Origin: Hansfordia pulvinata
Lineage: Eukaryota; Ascomycota; Sordariomycetes; Xylariales
NCBI GenBank assembly: GCA_006538405.1
Contig: BJKQ01000015.1
Location: 868,001-932,000 of the forward strand
Length of the DNA: 64,000 nt
Reading direction: 5' to 3'
This document shows, piece after piece, positions 33,111-44,918 of this stretch. Position numbers and translations under genes: made by a program. The notes beneath the pieces were generated by a model. It saw nothing but the letters and a program-made list of their open reading frames with translations, had not been told where the DNA came from and made no database searches. The first letter of the stretch is position 1, and every line of letters starts with the position of its first letter.

Positions 33111-35815
33111 ACGCTTGGCTGCCGTGACGTTCGCTACGGCGGCCACTGATTATCCTCCTATCCAGAGATCTGACCTGGTACCGTTGACCCTCTCGAGCAT
33201 CTACTCGAAATCCTGCATCTGTGCCTTGCATCGGCAAATACCATCTCTACCTTGAGGTAGCGCCCAGGGCGTTCCCGGTGCAGGCGGGCTCCAAGGCACT
33301 CTGCTGCGATTCAAGATGCCATCAGCATTCGGAACGGGGTGGTTTTCTTCGACCTATCACTAGCAATTGGACGACAGGCAACGGATGCATCGACCAACAC
33401 GGTGCCGTGGGATTGGCTGGTATGGCGCAGCATGCCAGAGTTGCCGATGCGAAACACCCACAGAGACCCAGAGGGCCCAGGCACGAACGAACCAGGGCAT
33501 CACATTTTGCTCGAGCAATGCTGCGAAATGACGGATGGCTTGGCGCGGTTGAAACAGCGACACCCTCGAGCCGGGAGCCGCTTTCGCACCAGTGCGAACA
33601 GGAGCAGGATTGTTGACGTATGCTGTCACTTGCAAGTACGGCCAAAAGGTAGTCCGGCATTTCGAGAGCACGGGCGCCAAGTGTACCGTAGCCCGAGCCA
33701 GCTTCAACGTCGTCATCAGGACCTGTGGGCAGCAGACACTTGGGCCGAGGCTCACCGGGTGAAGAGAGCCGGCTTGCCCTGGCAAGCAAATAGTCGCGTA
33801 ATCAACAACCTTGTTCTGCGCCCACCCTCACTTGCCGGGTGGTCTAGCCTTTGGTCCCTGGTTCTGCCTTGGAAGCATCTGAACTTTAGTTGAACGCTAG
33901 CAGCCAGGGTAAAACCAAGAAAACCGAACACGCCAGTCTGCTACGAAGACCACTGCTCGGCTCGTGGCAAGTGATTAACTGAAAACGTGCGACTGTTCGG
34001 GCAAAAGTGGCGGGCAGGCCCAGGCCCAGACAAACGCCACAAGAATTGAAAGCCTGCCAACTGGATGTCAACGAGCCCTCGATATAATTGACTGTACACA
34101 ACACCGTTGCGCGTGCGCCATCGTGGGGTCCGTAGTTCACTGGCGGATTCGTACCTGGCAAAAAGAGCCGGGCGGTGCCTGACTTGGGCTCTGCAGGGAC
34201 CTGGCGTTCAAGTAAGTGAGGGAGCCAGAGAGGTGAGAGAGCCAGAGGACTCAGCCCGGAAAGCCAACTGCCGCAGCAGGCGGGTCTGACAGTTCCCACT
34301 ACGCCGCCCCAAGTGCAGCGTCATATTGGTGGCTTGTAGACGCAGGCGACGAATCGGAGGCCGTAGCGGTGCTGGGTCGCGTGGAGCGCTTGATGTCATG
34401 CTGGCGACTAGCAGGGGTCGACCGGCGTCACCCACGCATGCAACGAGGCGCCGCGTGTGGCGATGGCGAGGGCGGTGGCTACGAGTTTGTCGAAACCACC
34501 GCCCTCATGCCTCTGTGCCGGCGCGCTGTCTTCTCCATGCCGCGGCTGTGCGATCTTTACCTTGGATGGACTGCTGGACAGTGACGCTTCATGCCCGGAC
34601 AAGCAACTGGCTTCCTACTCACACTCAGGTACCCATGCTTGTGGGCTGGACTGAGGCAGTCGTGGGACCTTCCTTCTCGTCTGCTGGGGCGGCTGACTGT
34701 TTTGGAGTCGTGAGTGGCGTGCCAGCGTGCCAATCTCTTACTCCCATGCGGGTCACCACACGCACGCATCTGCAGTGTCCTTGACCGGCAGGTGGTCGAG
34801 GTGGCCGACGGACGGGGCGTCAAGGCAGCACAATTCTGGCCAGACTTGCTACCTAGAGAAGACCGCATCGTCATCAGTGAGGGTCCAGACCACGTCCCTC
34901 GCGATAGAGTCCTGAAAGCTTATCGGCAAGGTTTGGGTAGTTGGCTGTCCAAGCTGGTGGACGGCGCGGAAACGACCGCCGGGTACGAGGTGTGAAGGTG
35001 GCCGTGTGACGAAGGGATCGACGCCAACGAGTGTCTATTAGAGGGCGATCGCCGAGTGGCTAACCGCTAATAGCAGGGCCAATCTTCGCCGTCGTCCTGG
35101 CAGCCCGTTTTTTTTGTGGCCGTGTTGCTCTCACTCACCCTCTCGGCCACTGTCGGCAGGAGGTACTGGTGGGGGAACGTCCAGTGGTTGATGTTTCTTG
35201 CGAGGATTCGACATTCCTCGTGTGTTTGCATGAAGGGTTGTGGTGGCCCATGTTGTAATTTGGGAGAGCAGATGGTGATAGTCGAGGAAAATGGTGAAGA
35301 CGGCGGCCGGTACCTGGTCAGAAAGTTAGGTGCAGAGAGACATTCAATGGTCGGGGGCTTGCACGTGTTGCGAGAGGCGCGGCAGTCACGGCATTCGCGG
35401 TACTCGTCCTGTAGACTCGGTACCTGGGGTCCTGGGCCAGCTCCACACGGGAACGAAGTACTCGCAACCCGCCAGGCGCACTCTCCGAGACTCCGCGCCT
35501 ATTGCGTAACCGGTTGCCCACTTGTGACTGAACATGGCAAGAGTCCTCCCTCCCGCCTTCCCGGTCTGCCAGGCCTGCCCTGCCGCATAGCTCTTTCCCA
35601 GCAGCTGCTTTTACTATTATTATAGGTCTTGCTCCGTCATCTGCTCGACATTACCACTCGTCTCTTTCCCAACCTCACCTTGCCATCTTCCAACTCCCCA
35701 TCTCCCCCTCGTCACCACCGCATACCCACCAAGCCCTTGACAGGGATTTCCGGCTCACCCAACAAACACCTACACTCTTACAGCTAAAGGAAAGGAAAAA
35801 GAACCTTTGCCCACC
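33111..35815. other. 2.7-kb intergenic region
   Basis: Holds the CENP-S 3' region and the pyrimidine-rich leader of the MARVEL-domain gene (about 35590-35815). A 184-codon plus-strand frame (33339-33893) and others have no recognisable feature and I do not support them as genes. Confidence 0.4.
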
Positions 35816-36673
35816 ATGGGTGCCAAGTCAGGGTTCGCCCTCAAGTTCCTGCAGTGGCTGTTGCGCGGCATCCAGTTCTGCTGCTGTGCCCTCATCCTCG
35901 CCCTTTTCTCTTACTTCCTCGCTGCTGCCACTCGCAACAACATCCAGGTCCCCACCTGGGTTCGTGCCGTGGAGGGCATCTCGGGCGTCGGCGTTGTCTA
36001 CACCCTGCTCGGCCTCCTGCTGCTGTGCTGCCTCGCCGGTCACCCTTTCTCCTCTTTCATCGCCATCGTCCTCGACATTGCCTTCGCCGGCGCCTTCATA
36101 TACGTCGCCCAGGCTAATCGCACCGGTGCCGGCTCCTGCTCATCCCGCGATCGCATCACCGACACCCCATTCGGACATGGTAGCAACCAGGATACCCCCG
36201 AGGGTCTTCCGAGCTGGAGGCAGATTTGCCAGATGGAGAACGCTGTGTTCGCCGTCTCCATAGTCGCTATTGCCTTCTTCATCCTCTCCGCTCTCATGGA
36301 GGTCGTGCTCGTCCGCCACCGTCGTAAGGAGCAGCGCTTCGGCCCCAGCCCGGCAAACAACTACACCTCGGGATACGGAAGCGAGCGCAAGCGTCGCGGG
36401 ATCTTCGGTCTGTTCCGTCGCAAGAAGGGCACCGACGAGGAGAATGCCAACGAGTTACCCCAACACCCGGCCCCCAACGACATGCGTGCCAGCTACAACA
36501 CCGAGGCCACGGCCGTCGACCCTCACGGCACCGGTGCCTACAACAAATACGGCAGCGATAGCGGTCATGGTAGTAGCAATGGCGGCTTCCGCCACGACGG
36601 TGATGTTGCCTACCCCGATCAGCAGCCCGTCAACCCCTACCGACCCTACGGCGATGGCACTTTCACGAGATAG
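35816..36673 (+). CDS. MARVEL-domain four-helix membrane protein
   Basis: A single exon of 285 aa. ATG 35816 sits in a strong context (CCCACCATGG). Four transmembrane helices match the MARVEL arrangement: about residues 11-38, 52-74, 79-100 and 143-166, with a Cys/Leu-rich second helix (GVVYTLLGLLLLCCLAG). Between helices 3 and 4 lies a polar loop of about 40 residues. The C-terminal tail of about 120 residues is cytosolic, with basic patches RHRRKEQRF and ERKRRGIFGLFRRKKGT, and is otherwise Gly/Ser/Asn-rich. MARVEL proteins organise membrane domains or vesicle traffic; in fungi this includes eisosome-related and septation functions. The specific role here is unknown. Confidence 0.8.
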   Translation: MGAKSGFALKFLQWLLRGIQFCCCALILALFSYFLAAATRNNIQVPTWVRAVEGISGVGVVYTLLGLLLLCCLAGHPFSSFIAIVLDIAFAGAFIYVAQANRTGAGSCSSRDRITDTPFGHGSNQDTPEGLPSWRQICQMENAVFAVSIVAIAFFILSALMEVVLVRHRRKEQRFGPSPANNYTSGYGSERKRRGIFGLFRRKKGTDEENANELPQHPAPNDMRASYNTEATAVDPHGTGAYNKYGSDSGHGSSNGGFRHDGDVAYPDQQPVNPYRPYGDGTFTR

Positions 36674-37512
36674 GGTCACTTGCGCCTACCATCCGCCGCC
36701 CCCGCCGCGCCGACCAACTCCATGGGTGCCAGGGGCGCTACGGCTTCTGCACAGACTGCCATGTCTGCGGCAGTGGCTTGACTATCAACACCACGACGGT
36801 GGATCGTAATGAGAACATGAATGAGTAAAGGAAAGAAGAAAGGATTTGATACCCCTTCGGCACCGGGTTGATGTCGACAAAGTGCTGTCGCTCGCTGCCG
36901 TTGATGACATGTAAGAAGATGGACGGAGTGGTGCTTGGGAGTCTACGCTTGGAGGTACGTTGTCTCACGCTGTGAATGCAAGACTGTCTTGCTTTCCCAG
37001 TGTACTTGTACATACCTGGGCAGTAATGGATGCGCTTGTACCTACTTTCTATGTCAGCAGTAGTCTCATGAAGTACAATTATATAACCACTGGTGTGTGT
37101 CCGGTTATTAATGTTCAAAGCCGGCAATCGCAACACTCTGCATATCAATTCAGCAAGCCGAGGAGATCTTTCAATGCCGCTGGGAATGCACGTATGAAAG
37201 GGCGAATAGAAGATTCCATAGGGCGAAGTCGAGACCCTTGGAGTTGAGGAATATGACCCTATATATCATCGTAAACAGACGCTGAAAACCTGCTATTAAC
37301 GGACCCGCCACCAGCACCTCGTAAACGCCTGGTGGAAAAACAACCCCGTCCGCGCCATAACCCTGTCTGTGGTGATCGTCTATGCGTGTATAATCGTGTA
37401 TCCTGGAGAGAAAGAGGGTGAGAGGAGAAGGGGACGAGTGCGTGTACATTTTCTCTCGTGTGACAGGCACCTTGAACTGGGCGATGCCTATGCCGACGAC
37501 GACGACGCCCAC
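36674..37512. other. Convergent intergenic
   Basis: Contains GTACGT followed 45 nt later by TTTCCCAG (about 36956-37002), which could be an intron in the 3' UTR of the MARVEL gene. No other feature is supported. Confidence 0.35.
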
Positions 37513-38794
37513 TTAGTCCACGCCTCGGAGCATTCGGGCTATCCACGTAAACTTGTGCCTGGTCGAGGCGACCGATACGTCAGACGAAGGGCAAATGGCC
37601 TCGTGGCCGTGGGGCACGCCCGGCCAGATTGAGAACTCGAGTGGCGTCGTGCCGGCCCGCGCCCGGGCCTCGGTCCCGGCGGCCGCCCACGACCGCACCT
37701 CGTCCGCGAAGGGTTCCATGTCCCCCACATCGATGTACGTCGGCGGAAGCTCCGCGTGGTCCGCAGGCGTCATGGCAGCGGGGCTGATGAACCTGGATAC
37801 GGCGGTGTTGTGGTGTCCAGGGCCCAGGCGGGCGCGCCAGCTCATCTGGGCGTGTCGACGGCAGAAGAAGACGGGGTCGCGAAACCGGAGTTGCGATTCT
37901 GTGTCGCACCGGTGGTCGAGCTGCGGGGCCTCGAGCAGCAGGCCGCAGGGCTCAGCGTCGAGGCCACAGTGCCGGGCGGCAAATTCGCCCCTGTGCTTGA
38001 TCAATTGGACGAGCCCGAGTGCCACTGTCCCCGTCCATAGTCAGCTTCTAGGCCAAGGTAATTTTCAACGGCGGAAAACGGGTATCAGAATCGCGCTCGG
38101 AATTGAAGGCCTACTCACAATTCCCACCAGCAGAAGCTCCATACACGACGATTCGAGTCGGGTCAATATTCAGCCTGTCCAGATTCGCGCTGAGCCACTG
38201 ATACGCGGCGTAGCAGTCCTCAAGTGGCCGATCTGTCTCTTTTCCGGGAGAGTGGCCATCCGAAGCAGAATGGTCGAACGGCGCAAGGCTGTAATCAATG
38301 CTGACAACCATGGTCTCCGGAGGATCCAGCCAAGCTGGCATCCGCGCGAGACCGACGTATCTGTCTGACCGAATAAAGGCGCCGCCATGAATGAAGAAAA
38401 CGCAAGGTCGCCTTTCAGGTATTGGTCCCTTGACCTGCGAGAATGCTGTGAGGGCGAGCCGCCGATTCTGATACCCTTCGTAGCTGTAATCCTCGAGGAA
38501 TGCGCAACACCCCGCAGAAGGCTCAGGTGCTGTGTTCCTGGACCCCCTGGACCGACCGAATGAGGTTTCCAATGCCTCTCGCAACGGTTTTTGTTTGCTG
38601 GAAACCAGGTTTGCCCCGCCTGAGAGGGGATTTGAAATGGCCGTCTTCAAAAATGAGGGAAAATGAACCGGGTCGTGGTTGCCACCCGTCGCTCGGGCAT
38701 CGTAGCTGGTCTGGAAATCATGGTGAAACGATGAGCGAAGAGTCGCTGGCAGAGGCTCGACATATCCGGGGTAGGTGTCCTGGTCGTTCGGCAT
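37513..38794 (-). CDS. Alpha/beta hydrolase (HSL-like, esterase/lipase)
   Basis: Two exons, 38794-38119 and 38024-37513, with a 94-nt intron (GTGAGT/GGACAG) placed directly after the nucleophile elbow; 395 aa from ATG 38794. The oxyanion-hole motif HGGAF is at 136-140, the nucleophile elbow GASAGGN at 219-225 (Ser221), an acid near 324-333 in DVGDMEPFADE, and the histidine at 364 (GVPHGHE). The acid position seems to carry Glu instead of the more usual Asp. It belongs to the fold-3 hydrolases that act on short acyl esters and related substrates. The start is uncertain: the frame is open further upstream, and MTVPSTR is an alternative. Confidence 0.8.
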
Positions 38795-39296
38795 CTTGGC
38801 ACTGCCAACACGCGCCAAACGCTCCAGGTGCCATTCGGGAAAGAGGTCGCACGAAAATCGCAGATGAAGGGCACAGCAGGCCTGACTAAATATCCTCCCA
38901 AGGCGACGAACATGGCGGCGGTCGGTTTTCCTGCCCGGGACCACGACCCGGGTTGACGGGACCGTCATTTTTTCTTTATTCCGCAGCCCGACGGGCATCC
39001 CTGCCGTGATAGTGCAGATGTCTGTAGACTGAATGCTACAGGTTTGCGGCCAGGGTTGCATTTGGACGTTATGAGGTGACCCGACCACGGCCCGGACCGA
39101 ATAAGCAAGTGGGCGAGCCAACTTTAATATGTCTTGCAGGACTTGAGGCGAGCGAGACGGGGCGGGAGTTGCCTGCAGATCCTGGAAATTGCCAGGTTCT
39201 CGGTAGACACCCATGCCGGCATGCAGGTATATATAGACGGGAGGTTGCCACGGCGGGGGGATCAGCAAATGTTTTCGCCCTGTGCCCAGCTTGCTT
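38795..39296. other. Intergenic between hydrolase and regulator gene
   Basis: Likely promoter of the hydrolase and 3' region of the Zn2Cys6 gene. The hydrolase frame stays open into it without support. Confidence 0.4.
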
Positions 39297-42200
39297 TTAC
39301 TGGCCGCTCTCGTCCATGGTCGAGCCATTCTCGAAGCTTGGATAGGCACCTCCAAAGGTCTCAGCCCAGTCCCAGTCGAGCGTCATGGGTAATTGCCAGA
39401 GGTCCTGCGGCAGCAGTGGCTGGAAGCCGGAGCCGGCGTTGGGCACCACCGGTGGTGTTTGCACGGCCTGCCCGAAGCCTGTCATTTCCGCAAACGAGCC
39501 AAAATCTTGCACACCGGTGCCAGCGCTGATACACGTCTCCTGCGACGCCCACCCATCTTGACTAGCGTTTTCGCTAGGTGTCAGCCCGCCAGCGCTCGAG
39601 GCTGGATACCTTTGTGATTGATCGGCGTCTGTGCTGGCCGGGCTGTTGCCATTGCTCTGATTAGTGAGCGCGGCCCTGGCCGCATTGTTCTTGCGATTTT
39701 GTTGGCCGTGGAATTTGGGCGACAATTGCGAGCCCATTGAGTTGTCATATGTCAACGTGGGGGCTGCGTCGGGCGCGCCCGAATGATTTTGCGACTGCGG
39801 GTTCAGAAACTTGGAAGACTCGGCCGTCTTGCGCTTGCGGCGTGACGACGAGTCCTTCTCCGCCTTGTCAATGACCTTTTTGGCAATCCGCTCAAACTCC
39901 GAGCACACTCCTAGCATGCGGTGCACGCCTCCGGTTTCCGCCTCCTGCCCGAGGGTGGAGAGGAACGTCACCACAAGCGTCATCAACCTTGTGTCGGATC
40001 GAGCCCTCGAGTCGAGCGGGTTTTGCAGGATGTTTCCGAACAAGGTCACCAGAGCAGCAACAGGAAAGTAGAGAATGAGCCTGCGGATGTCAGTCGTCGA
40101 GATCATATGGGACATGTGTCAGGGAAAGTAGCGACAGCACCTACCAGACACACTGGTTGTCGCCCTGGGGTATGTACTTGAGCAAGGAGATGGTCGCCCT
40201 CGCCGCTGATGCACAGAGGGCAGCAGAAGAAAACACTCGGGGGTTCAGAGGCCTTGTGTTGAGACCTTGGATGGCATAGTTGGACAGACGGCTGGTCCAG
40301 TAGCCGTGATGGATGGACATGCGGTGAATTGTCGTCAAAGCGTTGTAGTACGAGAAGTGCAGCATGACGACATGGAGGATCAAGGGGGTATGGGAAGCCT
40401 TAATCTCCTGCTCTGGCCGGAAGTCGATGGGGATGTTGTCCTTCCAGTCCTCCAACTCCTTATCCAACTCACCAATCGTCTGCAAGAGTTCCCCATCCGA
40501 GAGCTTCGTGGCCTTGGTTGAGTAGAGCCTCTTATAGACCCGGCTTTCAATCGTCGTGAGCTCTGCCATGACTCGAAAGAGGTTCATCTTGCCCTTGCCG
40601 TCAGCCAAGGGAATGTTGCCGATGTTGTCATGGGGATCAGGGTCAGGAAGATCAACGTTCATGTCATCGTCATCTTGCGCAGGCGGCCGCCCAGACCGAA
40701 GGCAGAGATCCTTGTCCAGCATGTACGCTATCCAGAAAACGCGCTTGCGTTGCTCAACCTCGATGGGGTTCAAGTTGAAGTTGGTTCCTCTCTTGTGCAG
40801 CCCGATGCTGTGAGATAGGCGGATGGCAGCCGCAATGAGCACAAACGATGGCTGGGGGTTTGGTGTTCCTTGGAGGAAAGAAGCCATGCCCAGCAGTGCC
40901 TGCACGCTCAAGAGATCTGTGTTGCGCATGGTGAGTTCGGAAAAGACGCCCATCGCATTCTTCAGGTATGCCCACGCCTTATCATCCTCATCCTGGGGCA
41001 CCAGGTTGCTCATGACGCGCAGTCGGTGTGCAATAGCCAGGGCCACATTCAGGCTGGCCCACCAGCCAGATCCTTGGTAGGGGTCCGAGGAGTACTGCCG
41101 CTCAACCAGGTGCATAAATGTAGGCTGGTGAAACAGCGGAAACATGGGATTGAAGTTCTCAAAATAATCCGTCAGTAGCGATATCGCTTCGTGCTTGGGA
41201 GGCAGCGAGCGGTAGATTGGGCGCTGGAAAACGTCGCCAAATATCTCCGGCCTCCAAGTGTGCCACTTATGGTCGTCTTGATTGTTAGAAATCATGTCGG
41301 AAAAGGACGAGTCTCCGGTCTTCTCGTTGACCCACTGTATACCTTTGGGGGAGAAGATGGAGAAGCCGGACGACGAGCCTGCGAAACGTCAGTCACGAAA
41401 GTTGGCGCGCAAGGCATGACAAAACCGCACCGATATATCTCGTCTCGCCAGACTGGTTGGTGACGAGTGAACACATCATTTCGGACAGAGCCTCAACCTC
41501 TTCCTCCGTCTTGTCGTTCTGCTCGTGTGCCGTGGAATTTCTCTTGGAACCGCGATCTTTGGCCGGCTCGGGGGAAGCGAGCGCGCTCTGAGGGGTCGGT
41601 TCATCGGCTTCTTGAGCAGATGGCGGTTGCAACGGCGAAGCGGGGCTCGAGGCCACGCCGGACTCTCGCTTTTCTCGCCGAGCCTTCTCGATTAAGCGTT
41701 GTTCCAAGGCGCCCAAATCAGTATCGCCGTCTTCTCCCAACAAGCCGGACAGCCGAAGGACATTTTCCATGCGGACCAAGCGGTTCTCTATGCCTTCAAT
41801 GTATTTCGCACTACATTCCGTGTCAGCTGTCTTGAAGTGCTGCTCGAGTCAATGGTCTTGGAGACTGGGGCTTTCGCGCGGGCATGCATACCCTTTGGGC
41901 GGGGCCCGCTTCTTCTCGACCTGGGTGAAAACACATTCGGTCTTATAGTTGATACAGTGGGTGCAGGCGGGCAGCTTGCCGTCGCACTTGATCTTCTTCT
42001 TTCTACACATGTCGCAGGCCTGGGCGTCGGAGCAGGTGTTAGCCGGGATTCATTGGTTGAGGCGAGGGCGTCGCGCAGGCGCATCGACAGCTTCTGCGTG
42101 GGGTGGAACGGTAGACGTCCGGGTGCAGGGTTGGACAAGGTCGTGAAGGCCGGGCCGAGGCACTCACCTTTGCGATCCTGCGGCGTTTTGCCTCATTGGT

Positions 42201-42374
42201 ATCGTCGAGCAGGGACGAAGGGTCGAAGGCCATTTGGGCGGCAATGTCCTGGGGCAAGAGGGGCATGCCGTCAGGGCCGTATGTTCCGAAGATCTGAGGC
42301 GGAGGGTTCATGACGGGCGGAGGGGGCATTCCGTTCATCTGAAAGCCCCCTGTGTCAACCCTGAGCTGATTCAT
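39297..42374 (-). CDS. Zn2Cys6 transcription factor with fungal_trans domain
   Basis: Five exons on the minus strand: 42374-42168, 42019-41892, 41810-41431, 41378-40145 and 40080-39297; 910 aa. Phases match at every junction, donors are GTGAGT, GTATGC, GTGCGG and GTAGGT, and acceptors end in AG. After a Pro/Met-rich N-terminus comes KRRRIAK, then the binuclear cluster (C-x2-C-x6-C-x6-C-x2-C-x6-C) in [20 protein letters not shown] and [10 protein letters not shown] leucine-rich dimerisation segment follows ([20 protein letters not shown]). The central fungal_trans domain includes [30 protein letters not shown] and [20 protein letters not shown]. The C-terminus is Asn/Gln/Pro-rich and acidic, probably an activation region. 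The start is fixed by an in-frame TAG just upstream. The target pathway cannot be told from sequence. Confidence 0.92.
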
Positions 42375-44918
42375 CCCGAAGGGAAGCCCGGGGGAGGGCA
42401 CAGGCAGATCGGGCCGGGGCGCAGACGGAGCAGAGCGGCACAAAGAGGGCTAAACGGAGGTCGGAAACAGTTGGAGTGCGGCGGACGCAGGAGGCCAGCG
42501 GGGGTGGGCCAGACGTCGCGCGTCGGGAGGCACGAGAGGGAGCGCGCGCAGAGTGGCCGACCAGGTACGCGATAGGGCGGGGCGGGCGCGGTGGTGTAGA
42601 GGTCGGCGCGGTCGGACCTGGGCTAAGGAGCCGGAGAAGCCGCGAGGGATCGGTGCAGAAGATGCGGTAGGGGGCGGCGGAGAATCGAGCGTGGAGGACG
42701 ACAGGCGGACTGATCGGAGGGAGGCGTGGCTTGGACCTGGATGGGACAGAGAGGCCGGCGAGGATCGGTTGTGTAGACGGCGCTGAGAAGGGGTGAAGTC
42801 GGTTGTGGCGAATGGAGGTTGGGGTCTGGTGAATCTGGCCGGGTGGAAGTGGATGATGCGGGCGCGCACCGCAGAGTCCGAGTATAGCGAGTCGCAGTGA
42901 GGGACGGCGTGGGAAAGGGAGTGGAGCCCAGCTAGGGCAGGTGGGCAGACACCCACCCGACGGTTAGATGGAATTCCGTGGTAGTCCGGTACGCGTACGA
43001 GCACCTCCCAAGGGGGTGGCACATGTAGATAGGTAGCTGGAGGTTCCAGGTGCTGGTGAGGGTTGCCTTGGGGGTCGTGGCTGCTGATCGCCCGATACCT
43101 TACCCGCCTTACCAGTGGAAGGCGTTACAAGATCACGAACGTGTGCTTAGGTCTTGCATGTAATGGAAGGTACGAAGCCTGAAGGGTCGCGGGACCTTCC
43201 CTGCGCCGGTGGGCAGGTATCTGTATGGGAATTAGTACTTACTCTGTACGCGGGGCCAGAATGGCAGTTGCAGAACATTGTCCCTGAGGCCTGGGAGACT
43301 GGTACTAGACGGCTGTACTTTGGGGTAAACGCCGCGACTCGGGTACGGAGGCACAGGTGAAGAACGATGAGACAGGTTTCATTCAAGGCGGGACCCAGAG
43401 TCCCTGTCACCACTTGGGGACGGGGAGGGGAGGTCGCACATCCAGTACCACCTAATACTCGAGCGTACGTTCACAGCACCAAAGCTGAGAGCACGATAAT
43501 GCACGTACTCGCGCAGGATACAGAGTCCATCGCCATCCATGGATATTCTGCGATGCCTGTACGCCGAGAGAGGCAAGATGAAGCACTCGTCGGAAAGGTG
43601 GCCCAATACTGCCGGGCGTTGACGGGCCGCGGGGCAGGGACTAAACAGGCCGGGACTCACCTGCAAGTAGTGGGAATGGCGGGGTGATGGCGTGTTGCCG
43701 TTACTGGCTGGTGCTGTTGATTGATGAATTAGATAGGCATGAGTTCTGCAAACGACGAGGCAATGATGGCGCGAGAAAGGGTGCGAAAGGGGGAAAATTC
43801 CATGCCGACGTCAGTTGTGGCATCTGGAAAGCAGTTCAACTGATTGACTGACTAATTGAGGTACAATTTCCAAGCAAAACTGAGCATGGTCTGATGCCGG
43901 AATTGACAAGCCCGAGAAGATCCAAGAGAACTGGGGAACGCGGGATCGGGGCTCTGAATCTTGCCTACCACCGTCTAGCATCCCCTCAACACCCGCAACG
44001 CCCACAAACGACGGTTCAGGGATTCCTCGTAACCCCTCGCGCCAGCCTACCTCACGTACGAGCATGTAAACTAGTACATACGTGGTCGCGGTTCTTGACC
44101 CATGTCTTCTGCCGGCTTCGACGGGCGCCGCCAGGCGTCATTCGAGGCTGTGCAGACCCGCCCTGCTCCGGCTCCTCCGCGCCTCCGTTGTCGAGCTCTC
44201 GTGGCTTGCGATTCTCTCGTTCCGCCTAGCTGAAGTCTGCCGGTGCCATCGAAGACTGCGCAGATAACCAGGATCGTAACATCGAAAACGCAGAAAACGC
44301 AGGGGAAAGGGGGAGGGGCTGCCATTCCAGACAGGGCGGGTTTCGGGGGTTTGGCATCAAAATCCAATCTGTGCCTTCTGAGTTGATGCTGCGCGAACAA
44401 CTTGGCTGTTTTTCGTCGTCGACTACGAGGTATCCTCAAGCCTTGCTACGTCGTGTTAGCCACACGCTTTACGCAGGGTAATGTACTCTTAAGGCAGTGC
44501 TTGCGCCCACTCGTGAGAAGAGGAACGCTCGAGTCTTTGATTCGCGAAACAAACCAGCATCTCGGGACGTCGGCCTCCTCAAACAATCCGCTCTCGTCAC
44601 TACGTGGGGGTCACATACGAGTAGCACACATCCTGGTCGCCGCTTGGTGACACTGCCTCGTTGCTTTAACTCGTATACCTGGGCATCCTCTTAGGAAATC
44701 GCGGACGCACGTGGCAATGAATCAAGCATACACACGGGCACACACAGGGGCGACGTACAAATCTGGTCGAATTAGGTAAGGGATAAAATTGGAAAGTATC
44801 TTCGGTGTTTCCTCCTTGTATATATCACTCCACACGCTCAAGATGAACATTCACAGGAACACACGATCGCACGCTGTAAATCGAGTAAACATGGTGAAGA
44901 TGTTGCACCGCGCGCTCC
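42375..44918. other. 2.5-kb intergenic region
   Basis: The left part (42375-43000) is the leader of the regulator gene, pyrimidine-rich on the minus strand. The rest has one TACGAGTA (44616-44623) and frames of fewer than 125 codons without recognisable features. No gene is supported. Confidence 0.45.

Noticed and set aside
33339..33893. 184-codon plus-strand frame after CENP-S
   Set aside because: No recognisable motif, no good start context, and overlapping frames of similar length on the other strand.
35035..35100. Sequence resembling a tRNA D arm (GCCGAGTGGCTAA)
   Set aside because: No matching acceptor or T arm could be found on either strand.
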